From the NCBI RefSeq assembly GCF_030297175.1, contig NZ_AP028070.1, positions 2,170,001-2,234,000 of the forward strand: a stretch of 64,000 nucleotides of DNA. Reading direction: 5' to 3'. Both the position numbers and the translations under genes were made by a program. Position 1 is the first letter of the stretch. Every line of letters starts with the position of its first letter. The notes beneath the pieces were generated by a model, which saw only the letters and a list, made by a program, of their open reading frames with translations, was not told the DNA's origin and did no database searches. The DNA comes from Marinobacter sp. LA51. Its GTDB lineage: Bacteria > Pseudomonadota > Gammaproteobacteria > Pseudomonadales > Oleiphilaceae. Below are positions 38,327 through 48,293 of the stretch, piece by piece.

Positions 38327-39607
38327 TCAGTTCCTTCGCTGGCGCTGATTTCTTCCACCGGGACCACCCCGACCGCCCTGAGGGCGCCGACCCCGCTTCC
38401 GGGTAATGGGCGGGTTCTCCATGGGCGTCATCAATGCCTCATCCGGCACCGTGGTGTTCAGTTTCTGGCTGATATAGGTTTCGATCGCCGGCAGCGCAAA
38501 GGAATCGTCCTCCCCGGCAAAACTGACCGACACCCCGTGCTTGCCCGCGCGCCCGGTACGGCCGATGCGGTGCACATAATCTTCAGCATTATCGGGAAGA
38601 TTGTAGTTGAAAACGTGGGTCACACCGTTGACGTGGATACCACGACCAGCCACATCGGTGGCCACCAAGACCTGAATACTGCCTTTCTTGAACTGATCCA
38701 GGGTCTTCAGTCGTTTATTCTGGGCGATTTCACCTGACATCAAGGATACTTTCACGCCCTGGTTGCGCAGGTCCTCTTCCAGGTCCCGACACTGATCCCG
38801 CCGGTTGGCGAATACAATCGCCTTTTCCACTTCCGGGCGCTTGAGGTAATTCACCAGCACCGGCAGCTTCTCGTCCTCTCCCACCAGGTAAACCGATTGT
38901 TCAACACGTTCAGCCGTTTTCTGCTCCGGCTCAATTTCCACGAACTCGGCATTCTGGGTCCACATTGAGGCAAGGTTCAGCACATCCTGGTTAAACGTCG
39001 CGCTGAACAGCAGGGTCTGACGATCTTCCTTCGCGGTACACTTACGGATGATCCGCTTGACGTCGGGGATGAAGCCCATATCCAGCATGCGATCGGCTTC
39101 GTCCAGGATCAGGATATCGAGCTGGTCCAGGAACACATCCTGGGAGCCGAGGAAATCGATCAGGCGGCCTGGTGTCGCCACCAGAATATCCACCACTTCG
39201 TTCTGCAACTGATCCCGCTGCTTGTCGTAGTTCATGCCGCCGACAACGGTAACCACATTGTGGCCGGTGTGCTCGCACAACTGCTCGGCGTCCTTGGCAA
39301 TCTGCATAGCCAGCTCGCGGGTGGGCGCCAGCGCCAGTACCCGGGGCTCGGACGCGAAACGGTCGGTTTTCGGAATCGGGGTCTCCAGCAGCGCCTGGAT
39401 AGCAGTAATCAGGAAGGCCGCGGTCTTACCGGTGCCAGTCTGGGCCTGGCCGATCAGATCTTCACAGGCCAGGGTCCAGGGCAGGGTTTCCGCCTGAATC
39501 GGTGTGCAGTATTCAAAGCCTATTGCCGAGATGGCGTCCTGAAGCTTCTGGTTCAGATTAAGGTCCTGGAACCGGAGGTCGCCAGTGTGCTTGGGTTCAG
39601 ATGTCAT
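38327..39607 (-). CDS. rhlB: DEAD-box RNA helicase RhlB-like
   Basis: A 426-residue ATP-dependent RNA helicase. It contains the Q motif (FEYCTPIQAETLPW), motif I AQTGTGKT near residue 54, PTRELA, DEAD near 168, SAT near 200 and HRIGRTGRAGK. The C-terminal tail of about 30 residues is very basic and Gly-rich, as in RhlB, which joins the RNA degradosome in E. coli. Assignment to RhlB over RhlE rests on recalled similarity and length. Its start overlaps the epmC stop by 4 bases. Confidence 0.88.
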   Translation of the reverse strand: MTSEPKHTGDLRFQDLNLNQKLQDAISAIGFEYCTPIQAETLPWTLACEDLIGQAQTGTGKTAAFLITAIQALLETPIPKTDRFASEPRVLALAPTRELAMQIAKDAEQLCEHTGHNVVTVVGGMNYDKQRDQLQNEVVDILVATPGRLIDFLGSQDVFLDQLDILILDEADRMLDMGFIPDVKRIIRKCTAKEDRQTLLFSATFNQDVLNLASMWTQNAEFVEIEPEQKTAERVEQSVYLVGEDEKLPVLVNYLKRPEVEKAIVFANRRDQCRDLEEDLRNQGVKVSLMSGEIAQNKRLKTLDQFKKGSIQVLVATDVAGRGIHVNGVTHVFNYNLPDNAEDYVHRIGRTGRAGKHGVSVSFAGEDDSFALPAIETYISQKLNTTVPDEALMTPMENPPITRKRGRRPQGGRGGPGGRNQRQRRN

Positions 39608-40194
39608 ACAGTCTCAGTTTTCCTTGAGGGGTTCTTAGCGGACGTTGACGGTGCAATGCGCTCGGCATCCCGATGCCAGTTAATGGCATGCGTGTCAGTG
39701 GTTCCGTAAAAGATTTTCAGTGCGTCCAACAATAAGCCAGCTCGGTGTGGCAGACCCTGTGTCAGGTATTGGTTTGCCTGGGCTTTTACACCCTGCCTGA
39801 ACGCCTGCTCGTTGGCTGCGCCATCGCCAGACAGATTATCCACACTGATGTGAAACCGGGTACCCGCCGCTATGGAAAATAACCATTCCAGTGCCTGGGG
39901 CTTAATCTCAACCTGCTCGAACGCGCGTTGTTGTTCTGCTGTGCGGCCGTCCGGACAGTACCAATAACCATAGTCGTGAAGTGTGCGCCGATACTCACCT
40001 GCGATACACCAATGACTGATTTCGTGCAGAGCACTGGCATAATAGCCATGTGCGAAAATAATCTGCGCCAAGCCATTTTCGCCGTCGGCTGGTCGGTACT
40101 CGGGTTCATCGCCGCCCCTGACCAGAATTGTCCGGTGACTTTCCCGGAACAGGTCATTGAACAGCATGATAAGCTCATTTGGACTGTGATTCAT
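39604..40194 (-). CDS. epmC: Elongation factor P hydroxylase
   Basis: EpmC (YfcM) family protein of 196 residues, which hydroxylates the beta-lysylated lysine of EF-P. The metal-binding region ALHEISHWCIAGEYRR (HExxH-like) lies around residues 65-80, followed by DYGYWYCPDGRT and the conserved IKPQALEWLFS. The frame is open another 48 codons upstream, but those are not conserved, so MNHSPNELI is chosen. The writers EpmA and EpmB and EF-P itself are not in this window. Confidence 0.9.
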   Translation of the reverse strand: MNHSPNELIMLFNDLFRESHRTILVRGGDEPEYRPADGENGLAQIIFAHGYYASALHEISHWCIAGEYRRTLHDYGYWYCPDGRTAEQQRAFEQVEIKPQALEWLFSIAAGTRFHISVDNLSGDGAANEQAFRQGVKAQANQYLTQGLPHRAGLLLDALKIFYGTTDTHAINWHRDAERIAPSTSAKNPSRKTETV

Positions 40195-40375
40195 TGGCTC
40201 GCTATTGTGCGACTTTACAGCGTTCAATACCAGAGGGAACTTTGAGACGGAAAGGGTGGAACTTTGAGCACCCGCTTCTGTCCACTGGCATCGGACGCGG
40301 AACAGAACGTCGAACCAAATCGGCTTCGACGCAGTCAATTAACGTATAGAGCGAAACCAGGAACCAACATTCACT

Positions 40376-42304
40376 ATGACAGCACCTGCCGCAGTGCCCT
40401 CCACCGGCCGACAGGGCCTCGCCCTTACCCTGACACTGGCGCTCTGTGCCCTTCTCACGATAGCCAGCCCGGCCTTCGCCCTGGGTTCAGGCAGCAATTC
40501 CCTGTTCGGTGGCAATAACAGTGGTTTCCTGCCCGTCGATGAAGCGCTGCCATTCCGCCACAGCACCGATAACGGCGCCGTGATTCTGGCCTGGGACGTC
40601 ACCCCCGGTCATTATCTGTATAAAGGCCGGCTAAGCGTCAGCCCGGTCACCGAGGGCGTCGAAACCGGTGAACCGCAGTTTTCACTCGCTGGGAAAACCA
40701 CCCACGACGAATTTTTTGGCGAGGTGACCGTTTTCTATGACCCGGTCGAGGTACGTGTTCCAATCACCCTGCCTGAGGGCGTCCGGGAAGCCGAACTGAA
40801 AGTAACCTATCAAGGCTGCGCCGAGGCCGGCCTGTGCTATCCCCCGCAAACTCGCGATGTCCTGTACTTCCCGGGCAGTGATGCCAGCGCAAACACAGCC
40901 GTTGCCACAGCCTCTGACAATGCGTCCAGCGGTACCAATACTGGCGCGAACACGCCTGCCACGTCCGACATGAATACCTCCACGGCCACAGGCCTGGCAG
41001 GCTTTCTGTCGCAGCAATCGACGCTGGTCATCGCCGGCGTTTTCTTTCTGCTCGGACTCGGGCTGACTTTCACCCCCTGTGTGCTGCCCATGGTGCCCAT
41101 TATTTCCACTCTGGTGTCGGGCCGAAACACTCGCAGCTCAGGCCAGGCGTTAATGCTGTCCAGTAGCTACGTGCTGGGCATGGCACTGACCTATGCCGCC
41201 GCAGGCGTCCTGACTGGCCTGCTTGGAGCCAGTTTCAATCTGCAGGCGCAATTGCAGTCGCCCTGGGTGCTGGGCGGGTTTGCTGCCCTGTTTGTCCTAT
41301 TCGCGCTGTCGATGTTTGATCTGTTTGAAATCCAGTTACCGCGAGCTATTCGCGAGCCGCTGGACAACGCCAGTCATCGTCTGACGGGTGGCCGGATGAT
41401 CAGTATTTTCGGCATTGGCGCGCTCTCGGCACTAATCGTCTCACCCTGCGTATCCGCTCCACTGGCCGGAAGCCTGCTGTATATCTCAACCACCCAAGAT
41501 GCCGTGATAGGCGGTGCCGCCCTGTTCGCACTCGGCCTCGGCATGGGTGTTCCGCTCATCCTGGTTGCCGTTGGCGGCCGCAAGCTGCTTCCTGGCACCG
41601 GACACTGGATGACAACAGTGAAGCACTTTTACGGAGTGATGCTGCTGGCTGTCGCCATCTGGCTGGTCGAGCGCCTGGTACCGGCTTGGACGGCACTGAC
41701 ATTGTGGGGACTGCTGGTGGCCATCACCGGCGTACAGCTTGGCGCTTTCGATGCCGCCAAAGCCGGCTGGGAACGAACCCGGAAAGGCTTTGGCCTGGTC
41801 CTCTTCGCCTACGGTCTGGCGTTATTGGCCGGCGCCGTGGGCGGCGCCCAGGATCCACTGAATCCCCTGACGCCCTTTACGGCTGACTCGAGCATGTCAG
41901 TACCTTCCAGTGGCCTAACCAGTGGTACGAACCACGCGCTGTTCCAGCGCGTGGAGTCGCCAGAGGACATCCGTGCCATGCTTACCGAGGCACACAGCCA
42001 AAGTCGCCCGGTGGTGCTCGATTTTTACGCCGACTGGTGTATCTCCTGCAAAGTTATGGAACGCAACGTGTTCAGCGATCCTCAGGTCGTGCAGGCGTTA
42101 ACGCCTTACACTCTGCTGCAGATTGACCTCACCGAGAACACTCCGGCCCAACAGGCCCTGCTGAACGAGCTTGGGCTGTTTGGGCCGCCAGCCATCCTGT
42201 TCTACAGTCGTAACGGACAGGAATTGCCGAACCAGCGCATTCTGGGAGAAATGGATCGAGAAGAATTCATGCGCCACCTGGGCGGTCTGGCCACCGGGGT
42301 GTGA
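40376..42304 (+). CDS. dsbD: Thiol:disulfide interchange protein DsbD
   Basis: Carries electrons from cytoplasmic thioredoxin to periplasmic DsbC and cytochrome c maturation proteins. Of 642 residues, about 1-35 form a signal peptide, followed by the N-terminal immunoglobulin-like domain with its pair in YQGCAEAGLCYPP, a Thr/Ser/Asn-rich linker, an eight-helix membrane domain with cysteines in TFTPCVLPMVP and SPCVSAPLAG, and a C-terminal thioredoxin domain with ADWCISCKVME. All six redox cysteines are present. Trx reductase is encoded at about 16 kb, and the cbb3 cytochromes it could help mature lie 5 kb downstream. Confidence 0.95.
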   Translation: MTAPAAVPSTGRQGLALTLTLALCALLTIASPAFALGSGSNSLFGGNNSGFLPVDEALPFRHSTDNGAVILAWDVTPGHYLYKGRLSVSPVTEGVETGEPQFSLAGKTTHDEFFGEVTVFYDPVEVRVPITLPEGVREAELKVTYQGCAEAGLCYPPQTRDVLYFPGSDASANTAVATASDNASSGTNTGANTPATSDMNTSTATGLAGFLSQQSTLVIAGVFFLLGLGLTFTPCVLPMVPIISTLVSGRNTRSSGQALMLSSSYVLGMALTYAAAGVLTGLLGASFNLQAQLQSPWVLGGFAALFVLFALSMFDLFEIQLPRAIREPLDNASHRLTGGRMISIFGIGALSALIVSPCVSAPLAGSLLYISTTQDAVIGGAALFALGLGMGVPLILVAVGGRKLLPGTGHWMTTVKHFYGVMLLAVAIWLVERLVPAWTALTLWGLLVAITGVQLGAFDAAKAGWERTRKGFGLVLFAYGLALLAGAVGGAQDPLNPLTPFTADSSMSVPSSGLTSGTNHALFQRVESPEDIRAMLTEAHSQSRPVVLDFYADWCISCKVMERNVFSDPQVVQALTPYTLLQIDLTENTPAQQALLNELGLFGPPAILFYSRNGQELPNQRILGEMDREEFMRHLGGLATGV

Positions 42305-42309
42305 TTTGC

Positions 42310-42552
42310 TCAGGCCTCACCGCGCCGGATTAAGAATACAAACTCTCCGCCCTGCTCTTCCTCATTAACCAGCTCGTGGCCGAGAAACTGACAGAAGCGC
42401 GGAATATCCCGAGTAGTTGACGGGTCCGTCGCGAGCACCCGAAGCAAGCGCCCGGGCTCTACATCGTTGATGCGGTTGTGCAGCATCATAACCGGCTCCG
42501 GGCAAAACAGCCCCCGCGCATCCAGCTCTGCATCGAACTCTGGTACTGTCAA
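42310..42552 (-). CDS. tusA: Sulfur carrier protein TusA
   Basis: An 80-residue SirA/TusA protein that receives persulfide sulfur from IscS and passes it on toward MnmA for tRNA 2-thiouridine. The single conserved motif [19 protein letters not shown] has the active cysteine in CPxP. Stop lies 6 bases from that of dsbD (convergent). MnmA is encoded at 23.4 kb in the same window, but the TusBCDE relay is not seen here. Confidence 0.93.
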   Translation of the reverse strand: MTVPEFDAELDARGLFCPEPVMMLHNRINDVEPGRLLRVLATDPSTTRDIPRFCQFLGHELVNEEEQGGEFVFLIRRGEA

Positions 42553-42637
42553 AAAAACGTCTCCTATGCCTTACCTGATTTTTCAGGGAAACCTGCTAAA
42601 TTATTGTTTATAGATACTAAAACAATAGAGGTGAGTC

Positions 42638-42928
42638 ATGATCCGAGTATTGATTGAACGCCATATCGCCGAGACCCTCGAGGAGGCTTACGAACAGCGG
42701 GCCCGCAAGGTTCTCCAGCAGGCGGTCAGTGAACCGGGATTTATTTCCGGCGAGACTCTGTCTGACCGTCACGACCCCAATCATCGAATCACCATGGCGA
42801 ACTGGCGCTCCGAGGCCGATTGGGATCGCTGGTTCCACTCCCAGGAACGTAGGGAGCTGATGGCAGAACTGGTCCCCATGATGGATCGCGAGGAAATTAT
42901 CACGGTGCTGGAACAGAGTGCGGTCTAG
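42638..42928 (+). CDS. Antibiotic biosynthesis monooxygenase (ABM) family protein
   Basis: A 96-residue ferredoxin-like dimeric alpha/beta-barrel protein. EEAYEQRARKVLQQAVSEPGFISGETLSD and HRITMANWRSEADWDRWFHS (split by a loop) are typical of the ABM/heme-degrading-monooxygenase-like family. The true substrate is unknown; many members are not monooxygenases. Divergent from tusA with about 85 bases between starts, and convergent with rlmM. Confidence 0.85.
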   Translation: MIRVLIERHIAETLEEAYEQRARKVLQQAVSEPGFISGETLSDRHDPNHRITMANWRSEADWDRWFHSQERRELMAELVPMMDREEIITVLEQSAV

Positions 42929-42942
42929 CGCCGCAACACCGC

Positions 42943-44019
42943 CTAGCCGGTCCGCTCGATAAAGCAGGTGATTTCTTCGCGGTCGTGGTAGAGGTGGCGC
43001 GCACGTAATTGAAAGCCAAGGCCCGCCTCTTTCAGCCCCTGACGAATAATATCACGGCAAATCAGCCACTCATCATAGCGCTTTTTCATCGGCAGCTTCA
43101 GATTGAACACCGTGTAACGGCAATGCCCTCCGGCCAGCCAATCGACCGCCAGCTTGGCGGTTTTCCTCGGCTGATCGACGATATCGCACACCATCCAGTC
43201 TATGCCCCGCTTGGGGCGCCAGCTGTAACCATCTGCTTCAACATGCTCAACCTGACCGGAGGCCATCAGCTCTTCGTTCATCGGCCCGTTATCCACCGCG
43301 GTCACGAACATACCCTGGCGTACAAGCTGCCAGGTCCAGCCACCCGGGGCCGCGCCCAGGTCTGCGGCCTTCTTACCGCCGCCCAGATAATCCAGTTCCT
43401 GGTCAGCTGGCAGGAATACCTTCCAGGCTTCCTCAAGCTTCAGCGCGGATCGGCTCGGTGCCGAGGCAGGCAGGCGCAATCGGGGAATTCCGCTGACAAA
43501 ACGGGCACGGTTTTCTTCCAGGCTGAACCCGACGACCGCCTCCGCGAACTCTGACAACAGCACTTCAAAGCGGGCTGGCGCCGGCGCGTTCTGGTCCGTC
43601 TTCAGAAGTCCTGCTCCACGCATACCACGGGACAGGGGTGACACCCATTTTCGGGCGAAATTACCGAGATCGCCGTCGGCATTGGTTTCCGGCAATCTGA
43701 CCTCCAGTCGCGCGCATCCCGGATACCCCCGCTCCAGGCTGCTCAGGCCATCGATCACCGCCCCCACTCGATCATATTCTGGTAGCGGAATCCGCGCCAG
43801 CACCACAAACCAGTCGCGAACGAAGACCATCGTCGACAGCTCCAGTCGCGACAGCAGGTCGTCCGCGGTCTCCGGACCACTGAGGGAGAACCAGACCAGT
43901 CCGGAGTCTTTCTGCGGCTCAAAGAAGCCAAATATGCCAGACTCTGCGGCCCGGTCTGTCAGCTCGCGACCGGCCTCGGTTTCAAAACCCGGGCGGCAAA
44001 ATACAACAACCTGTTCCAT
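42943..44019 (-). CDS. rlmM: 23S rRNA 2'-O-ribose C2498 methyltransferase
   Basis: SAM-dependent methyltransferase of 358 residues, RlmM (YgdE). An N-terminal THUMP-like domain (about 1-170) precedes a Rossmann fold beginning KKAADLGAAPGGWTWQLVRQG, the SAM-binding motif, with WMVCDIVDQPRKTAKL and LKLPMKKRYDE supplying the catalytic Asp and Lys. MEQVVVFCRPGFE is taken as the N-terminus; an in-frame start 20 codons upstream is less conserved. Confidence 0.95.
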   Translation of the reverse strand: MEQVVVFCRPGFETEAGRELTDRAAESGIFGFFEPQKDSGLVWFSLSGPETADDLLSRLELSTMVFVRDWFVVLARIPLPEYDRVGAVIDGLSSLERGYPGCARLEVRLPETNADGDLGNFARKWVSPLSRGMRGAGLLKTDQNAPAPARFEVLLSEFAEAVVGFSLEENRARFVSGIPRLRLPASAPSRSALKLEEAWKVFLPADQELDYLGGGKKAADLGAAPGGWTWQLVRQGMFVTAVDNGPMNEELMASGQVEHVEADGYSWRPKRGIDWMVCDIVDQPRKTAKLAVDWLAGGHCRYTVFNLKLPMKKRYDEWLICRDIIRQGLKEAGLGFQLRARHLYHDREEITCFIERTG

Positions 44020-44133
44020 GCAATACCTGTTTTGTTCGGGCCGACGACACGGCTCTATAAATTTCAAACTGTTTAACATCCGTGGCTTAGCCCATCGGCT
44101 ACACTTCTAGATCTGATACCCGTGGAAAACCCG

Positions 44134-45981
44134 ATGTTGCGCGCCTTTCGCCAAATCGTCCTCTTGAGTCTTTGCCTGCTGCCAGCCGCAGCCTTTTCCT
44201 ATGCATCGAATTCAGGACCGGCATGCCCAATCCTCGATGCCACCAGTGCAGAGGCCAGGCAGTCACTGATGCGCTACATCTGCTATTACAGCGCCCCACC
44301 TGGCAATCCCGCCCATGAAGCAGACACTCCCGACGAGCTGCCAGCGCAACTCAACTGGCGCCTCGCAGAAGGCCAGGACCTGGTCTTCAGCCATACCCCA
44401 TCGGTTTACTGGATTCGGCTGAACGTTACCAATCCCGACGATTATCGAAGCCTTTGGTACCTGACCCTGAACTACCCGCTGATTGATGAGGTGACGTTCT
44501 GGCAGTCGGGTAGCGGCGCAAATCGCCTGATTGAAACCGGCGACCAACGACCCTTTGATTCCCGAGGCATAGACTACCGGTACTTCTTGCTACCCGTCAC
44601 GCTCGACAGCGCCGAAACCAAGGCTATCACTATTCGGATAAAAAGCAGCGGAGCACTTAATGTGCCGCTGACTTTTGAATCTCCTAGCGAAGTCATTGTC
44701 GCAAGCAATCACCTTACCCTGAGTCACGGCCTGTTTTACGGCGCGCTGCTGGTTTTTTCCGTGTTCAACCTACTGCTGTTTTTCAGTTCGGGAGCCATTT
44801 ACTATTTCTACAACGCGTTCTACATGGCCGCCATGGGGCTGTTCATGTTTGCCATGGGCGGGTTTGCCAACCAGTATTTCTGGCCAAATAGTACCAGCTT
44901 AGCCAACACTTCCATCCCACTGAGTCTGGTGCTCTGCGCGCTGTCGATGACGCTGTTCGGTCGGTCATTCCTGGAAATTGGCGAGAAGTCCCTGGCCGGC
45001 CTGGCCACAAAAATGCTGGCCTGGGCGTGCGCGGCCTTCCTGGGATTGACCCTGTTACTGCCGTACAGCAGCACTATTATGCTAAATACTGTCCTGGCCC
45101 TGACGGTATTAGCGAGCCTGTTTGTCATCGCTATTGGCCGATGGCGCCAGGGCTATCAGCCCGCCATGTGGTACGTGGTCGCCTGGCTGGTCATGCTTAC
45201 CGGAGGGCTAATATACGCCCTGGCAGCATTCGGTTACCTTGCTGACTTCCTTGCTCGCGAAGCGCTGATGCAGTTCGTGGTGGGTGGTCAAGTTATACTC
45301 CTGAACTATGCCATGGTGCAGCGCTGGCGCCTGTTGAACGAGAAGATCCTCGCGGTGGAGCATTCCGCCCGCACCAACCTCGAATTCAAGGTTCACGAAC
45401 GTACCTCACAGCTTCGCAACACCATGCGAGAACTGGAGAAAGCCAATCGCCAACTGGCCGCACTCAGTCTGAACGATGCGTTAACCGGACTGCAGAACCG
45501 GCGCCACATGGACAACATCCTGCCCGAACTCTGTGCCGAAGCCCGCCGGACCGGACACCCTCTCACTATCGCCCTGCTGGACGCCGACCACTTCAAAAAC
45601 ATCAACGACACCTGGGGCCACAGCTTTGGCGACACCTTCCTGCAATTGATTGCCGACGTCCTGACCCGCCACACCAAGCGCCCAAGAGACGTGGCCATCC
45701 GATTTGGCGGAGAAGAATTTGCACTGCTCTTGCCGGGAACGGGCATTGAAGGCGCCCATCAGCTCTGCGATTCCATTCTCCGGGCCATTGAATCCAAATC
45801 ATTGGCAAGTCCCGACGGAGCCTCAGCCCGGATTACTGTCAGTGCCGGTGTCGCCGCCCTCAGCCCGGGCGAAGACCAGGACAGCCTGTTCAAACGCGCG
45901 GACGACGCCCTGTATCGGGCCAAGGCAGAAGGACGGAACCGAATTATCGTGTCCGATCACACTCCAGTCGACGAGGCCTAA
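44134..45981 (+). CDS. Diguanylate cyclase with 7TMR-DISM sensor
   Basis: Membrane diguanylate cyclase of about 615 residues. A signal peptide (to about residue 25) leads to a periplasmic 7TMR-DISMED2 carbohydrate-like sensor domain (about 70-190), seven transmembrane helices (about 200-400), a short coiled coil (LEFKVHERTSQLRNTMRELEK region) and a GGDEF domain with the intact active motif RFGGEEFALLLPGTG. Synthesis of cyclic di-GMP is therefore expected. The signal sensed is unknown. I start at the ATG rather than a GTG 12 bases upstream. A PilZ protein that could read c-di-GMP is at 11.6 kb. Confidence 0.92.
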   Translation: MLRAFRQIVLLSLCLLPAAAFSYASNSGPACPILDATSAEARQSLMRYICYYSAPPGNPAHEADTPDELPAQLNWRLAEGQDLVFSHTPSVYWIRLNVTNPDDYRSLWYLTLNYPLIDEVTFWQSGSGANRLIETGDQRPFDSRGIDYRYFLLPVTLDSAETKAITIRIKSSGALNVPLTFESPSEVIVASNHLTLSHGLFYGALLVFSVFNLLLFFSSGAIYYFYNAFYMAAMGLFMFAMGGFANQYFWPNSTSLANTSIPLSLVLCALSMTLFGRSFLEIGEKSLAGLATKMLAWACAAFLGLTLLLPYSSTIMLNTVLALTVLASLFVIAIGRWRQGYQPAMWYVVAWLVMLTGGLIYALAAFGYLADFLAREALMQFVVGGQVILLNYAMVQRWRLLNEKILAVEHSARTNLEFKVHERTSQLRNTMRELEKANRQLAALSLNDALTGLQNRRHMDNILPELCAEARRTGHPLTIALLDADHFKNINDTWGHSFGDTFLQLIADVLTRHTKRPRDVAIRFGGEEFALLLPGTGIEGAHQLCDSILRAIESKSLASPDGASARITVSAGVAALSPGEDQDSLFKRADDALYRAKAEGRNRIIVSDHTPVDEA

Positions 45982-45987
45982 GCCTCG
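45972..45987. terminator. Hairpin at the convergent stops of the cyclase and hydrolase
   Basis: CGAGGC-CTAA-GCCTCG, a perfect 6-base stem whose loop contains the stop codons of both convergent genes. There is no T run, so termination strength is uncertain. Confidence 0.45.
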
Positions 45988-46616
45988 CCCAGTTTGTCTA
46001 CAAAGGTTCGGGCCTGCCGGGCCGCATCGGCAATCAGGGCCGACTGGCTGCTCTGTTGACGCGCAAGCGGCTGGAAATCGTGATTACCACCTTCCAACCA
46101 CTCAACCTGCACCCGGTCCCAGGTTTCAGGATACCCATCCAGCTCCTCGAACTTGCCAAACGGGTCCCGGGTGCCCTGCACAACCAGCATGGGGCAGCGC
46201 AGCGACGCAAAGTGATCCGTGCGCCACTTGTCCAGTCGACCGGGAGGATGGAAGGGGTAACCAAACCCCACCACCCCAGCAATGTCTGACCGATTACTGG
46301 CCAACACACTCGCCATTCGGCCACCCATGGACTTGCCACCGACCAGCACCGGGCAACCATCATTCAATTCCTGCCGAACCTGGTCGACCACCTCAGAAAA
46401 ATACTCGAGTAACCGGGGCTGACGGTCGGGCGGTCTCTTACGGCCATCCTCTCGCCGTTTCTGCATGTACGGAAACTCGAACCGCACCGTCGAAATGCCA
46501 TTAACTTCAAGCGCCTGCGCAAGCGCTTCCATAAACGGTGAGTCCGCCGGCGCTCCAGCACCGTGAGCCAGAACCAAAACCGCGCGGGATCCTGTGCCAA
46601 AACTTTTCGTTTTCAT
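45978..46616 (-). CDS. Alpha/beta hydrolase, KANL3/Tex30 family
   Basis: A 212-residue cytoplasmic alpha/beta hydrolase. The oxyanion-hole region LVLAHGAGAPADSPFM, the nucleophile elbow VGGKSMGGRMA (G-x-S-x-G, Ser about 100), the acid in QGTRDPFG and the histidine in GGNHDFQPL make a complete triad. Family members are often called dienelactone hydrolase-like, but the substrate is unknown. Start MKTKSFGTG is preferred over one 14 codons upstream. Divergent from ccoN. Confidence 0.88.
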   Translation of the reverse strand: MKTKSFGTGSRAVLVLAHGAGAPADSPFMEALAQALEVNGISTVRFEFPYMQKRREDGRKRPPDRQPRLLEYFSEVVDQVRQELNDGCPVLVGGKSMGGRMASVLASNRSDIAGVVGFGYPFHPPGRLDKWRTDHFASLRCPMLVVQGTRDPFGKFEELDGYPETWDRVQVEWLEGGNHDFQPLARQQSSQSALIADAARQARTFVDKLGEA

Positions 46617-46762
46617 CAAATTCACTGAATTCACCTTCCGGTTTGAAGCAACTATCATTGCAACTCAGGTAGAGGTATCTGCGCCAATCAAACTGGCCTC
46701 CACGGTGGACCACCGAGGGGCGCCATGTTGCTGATTCCGGCGCCTTTGAGAGGGTTTTGGAG

Positions 46763-46776
46763 TTGACCTGAGTCAT
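46763..46776. promoter_or_regulatory. FNR/ANR-type box upstream of ccoN
   Basis: TTGAC-CTGA-GTCAT, close to the consensus TTGAT-N4-ATCAA, about 70 bases before the ccoN start. Oxygen-responsive Crp/FNR regulators usually activate ccoNOQP from such a site. No fnr/anr gene is in the window. Confidence 0.6.
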
Positions 46777-46845
46777 TGCAAAGCGCTCATGCTTTCTCCA
46801 TACTTGCGCCCGCATATTTTTCACTTGAAACCCATTGGTAAGGCT

Positions 46846-48276
46846 ATGAGCACAGTAAATGCAAACCTGACTTACAACTACAAGGTGGTGAGACAATTCG
46901 CCATCATGACGTTGGTCTGGGGCATTGCAGGCATGGGTATGGGCGTTCTGATCGCGTCCCAACTTGTCTGGCCAGCAATGAACCTGGACATGCCCTGGAC
47001 GCACTTCGGTCGTCTCCGCCCACTTCACACGAATCTGGTCATCTTCGGATTCGGTGGTTCGGCGTTGTTTGCCACTTCCTACTATGTCGTCCAGAGGACT
47101 TGTCAGGCAAGGCTGATTTCGGACAGTCTGGCCGCATTTACCTTCTGGGGCTGGCAGGCGATTATGGTCGCCGCAATCATCACCCTTCCCCAGGGCCTTA
47201 CCTCCACGAAGGAATACGCCGAACTTGAATGGCCGATCGATATCGCCATTGCGGTCGTCTGGGTTTCTTACGCGCTGGTCTTCTTCGGCACTGTGATGAA
47301 GCGCAGCAGCCCGCACATCTATGTGGCCAACTGGTTTTACGGTGGTTTTATCATTACCGTTGCCATTCTTCACATCGGTAACAACCTGGCGCTGCCGGCT
47401 GGAGCATTCAAGTCCTACTCCGCCTACGCTGGCGTGACCGACGCCATGATGCAATGGTGGTGGGGCCACAATGCGGTAGGCTTTTTCCTGACCGCCGGCT
47501 TCCTGGGCATGATGTACTACTTCGTTCCCAAGCAGGCCAATCGCCCGATCTACTCCTATCGTCTGTCGATCGTCCACTTCTGGGCTCTGATCGCAACTTA
47601 CGTATGGGCTGGTGGCCACCACCTGCACTACTCGGCACTGCCCGACTGGGCCCAGACCGCAGGCATGGTTATGTCCCTGATTCTGCTGGCTCCGTCCTGG
47701 GGTGGCATGATCAACGGCATGATGACCCTGTCCGGCGCGTGGCACAAACTACGCACCGACCCAATTCTGCGCTTCCTGGTGGTGTCCCTGTCGTTCTACG
47801 GCATGTCCACGTTCGAAGGCCCGATGATGGCGATCAAGACAGTGAATGCGCTGTCGCACAACACTGACTGGACGATCGGCCACGTGCACTCCGGTGCCCT
47901 CGGCTGGGTAGCCATGATCAGTATCGGCGCCATCTATCACCTGGTTCCGAAGCTCTGGGGCCTGCCATCCATGTACAGCGTTGGCCTGATCAACGTGCAC
48001 TTCTGGCTCGCAACCATCGGTACCGTACTGTACATCGTCGCGATGTGGGTCAACGGCATCATGCAGGGCCTGATGTGGCGTGCGGTCAACGAAGACGGCA
48101 CCCTGACTTACAGCTTTGTTGAATCACTGGAAGCTTCCTATCCGGGTTACTTCGTTCGGTTCATCGGTGGCGCCATCTTCCTCACCGGTATGCTGGTGAT
48201 GGCTTACAACACCTACATGACCGTTCGCCAGAAAGATGCGGTTGCCCAGGATAATGCTGTGGCTCAGGCGGCGTAA
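46846..48276 (+). CDS. ccoN: Cytochrome cbb3 oxidase subunit I
   Basis: Catalytic heme-copper subunit, 476 residues with about 12 transmembrane helices, holding low-spin heme b and the b3-CuB centre. Histidine-bearing stretches include [36 protein letters not shown] and [18 protein letters not shown]; the cross-linked Tyr region of the C-family enzymes is included. The frame is open 19 codons upstream but [19 protein letters not shown] is the family N-terminus. First gene of the oxidase operon. Confidence 0.97.
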   Translation: MSTVNANLTYNYKVVRQFAIMTLVWGIAGMGMGVLIASQLVWPAMNLDMPWTHFGRLRPLHTNLVIFGFGGSALFATSYYVVQRTCQARLISDSLAAFTFWGWQAIMVAAIITLPQGLTSTKEYAELEWPIDIAIAVVWVSYALVFFGTVMKRSSPHIYVANWFYGGFIITVAILHIGNNLALPAGAFKSYSAYAGVTDAMMQWWWGHNAVGFFLTAGFLGMMYYFVPKQANRPIYSYRLSIVHFWALIATYVWAGGHHLHYSALPDWAQTAGMVMSLILLAPSWGGMINGMMTLSGAWHKLRTDPILRFLVVSLSFYGMSTFEGPMMAIKTVNALSHNTDWTIGHVHSGALGWVAMISIGAIYHLVPKLWGLPSMYSVGLINVHFWLATIGTVLYIVAMWVNGIMQGLMWRAVNEDGTLTYSFVESLEASYPGYFVRFIGGAIFLTGMLVMAYNTYMTVRQKDAVAQDNAVAQAA

Positions 48277-48293
48277 GGGAAGAGAGAGACCAG

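Noticed and set aside
42310..42928. tusA and the ABM gene as a functional pair
   Set aside because: They are divergent and the ABM fold gives no link to sulfur transfer; adjacency alone is not evidence.
46507..47745. Open frame of 412 codons on the minus strand over ccoN
   Set aside because: Runs through ccoN, whose heme-ligand motifs are on the plus strand; the minus frame also covers the divergent promoter region.
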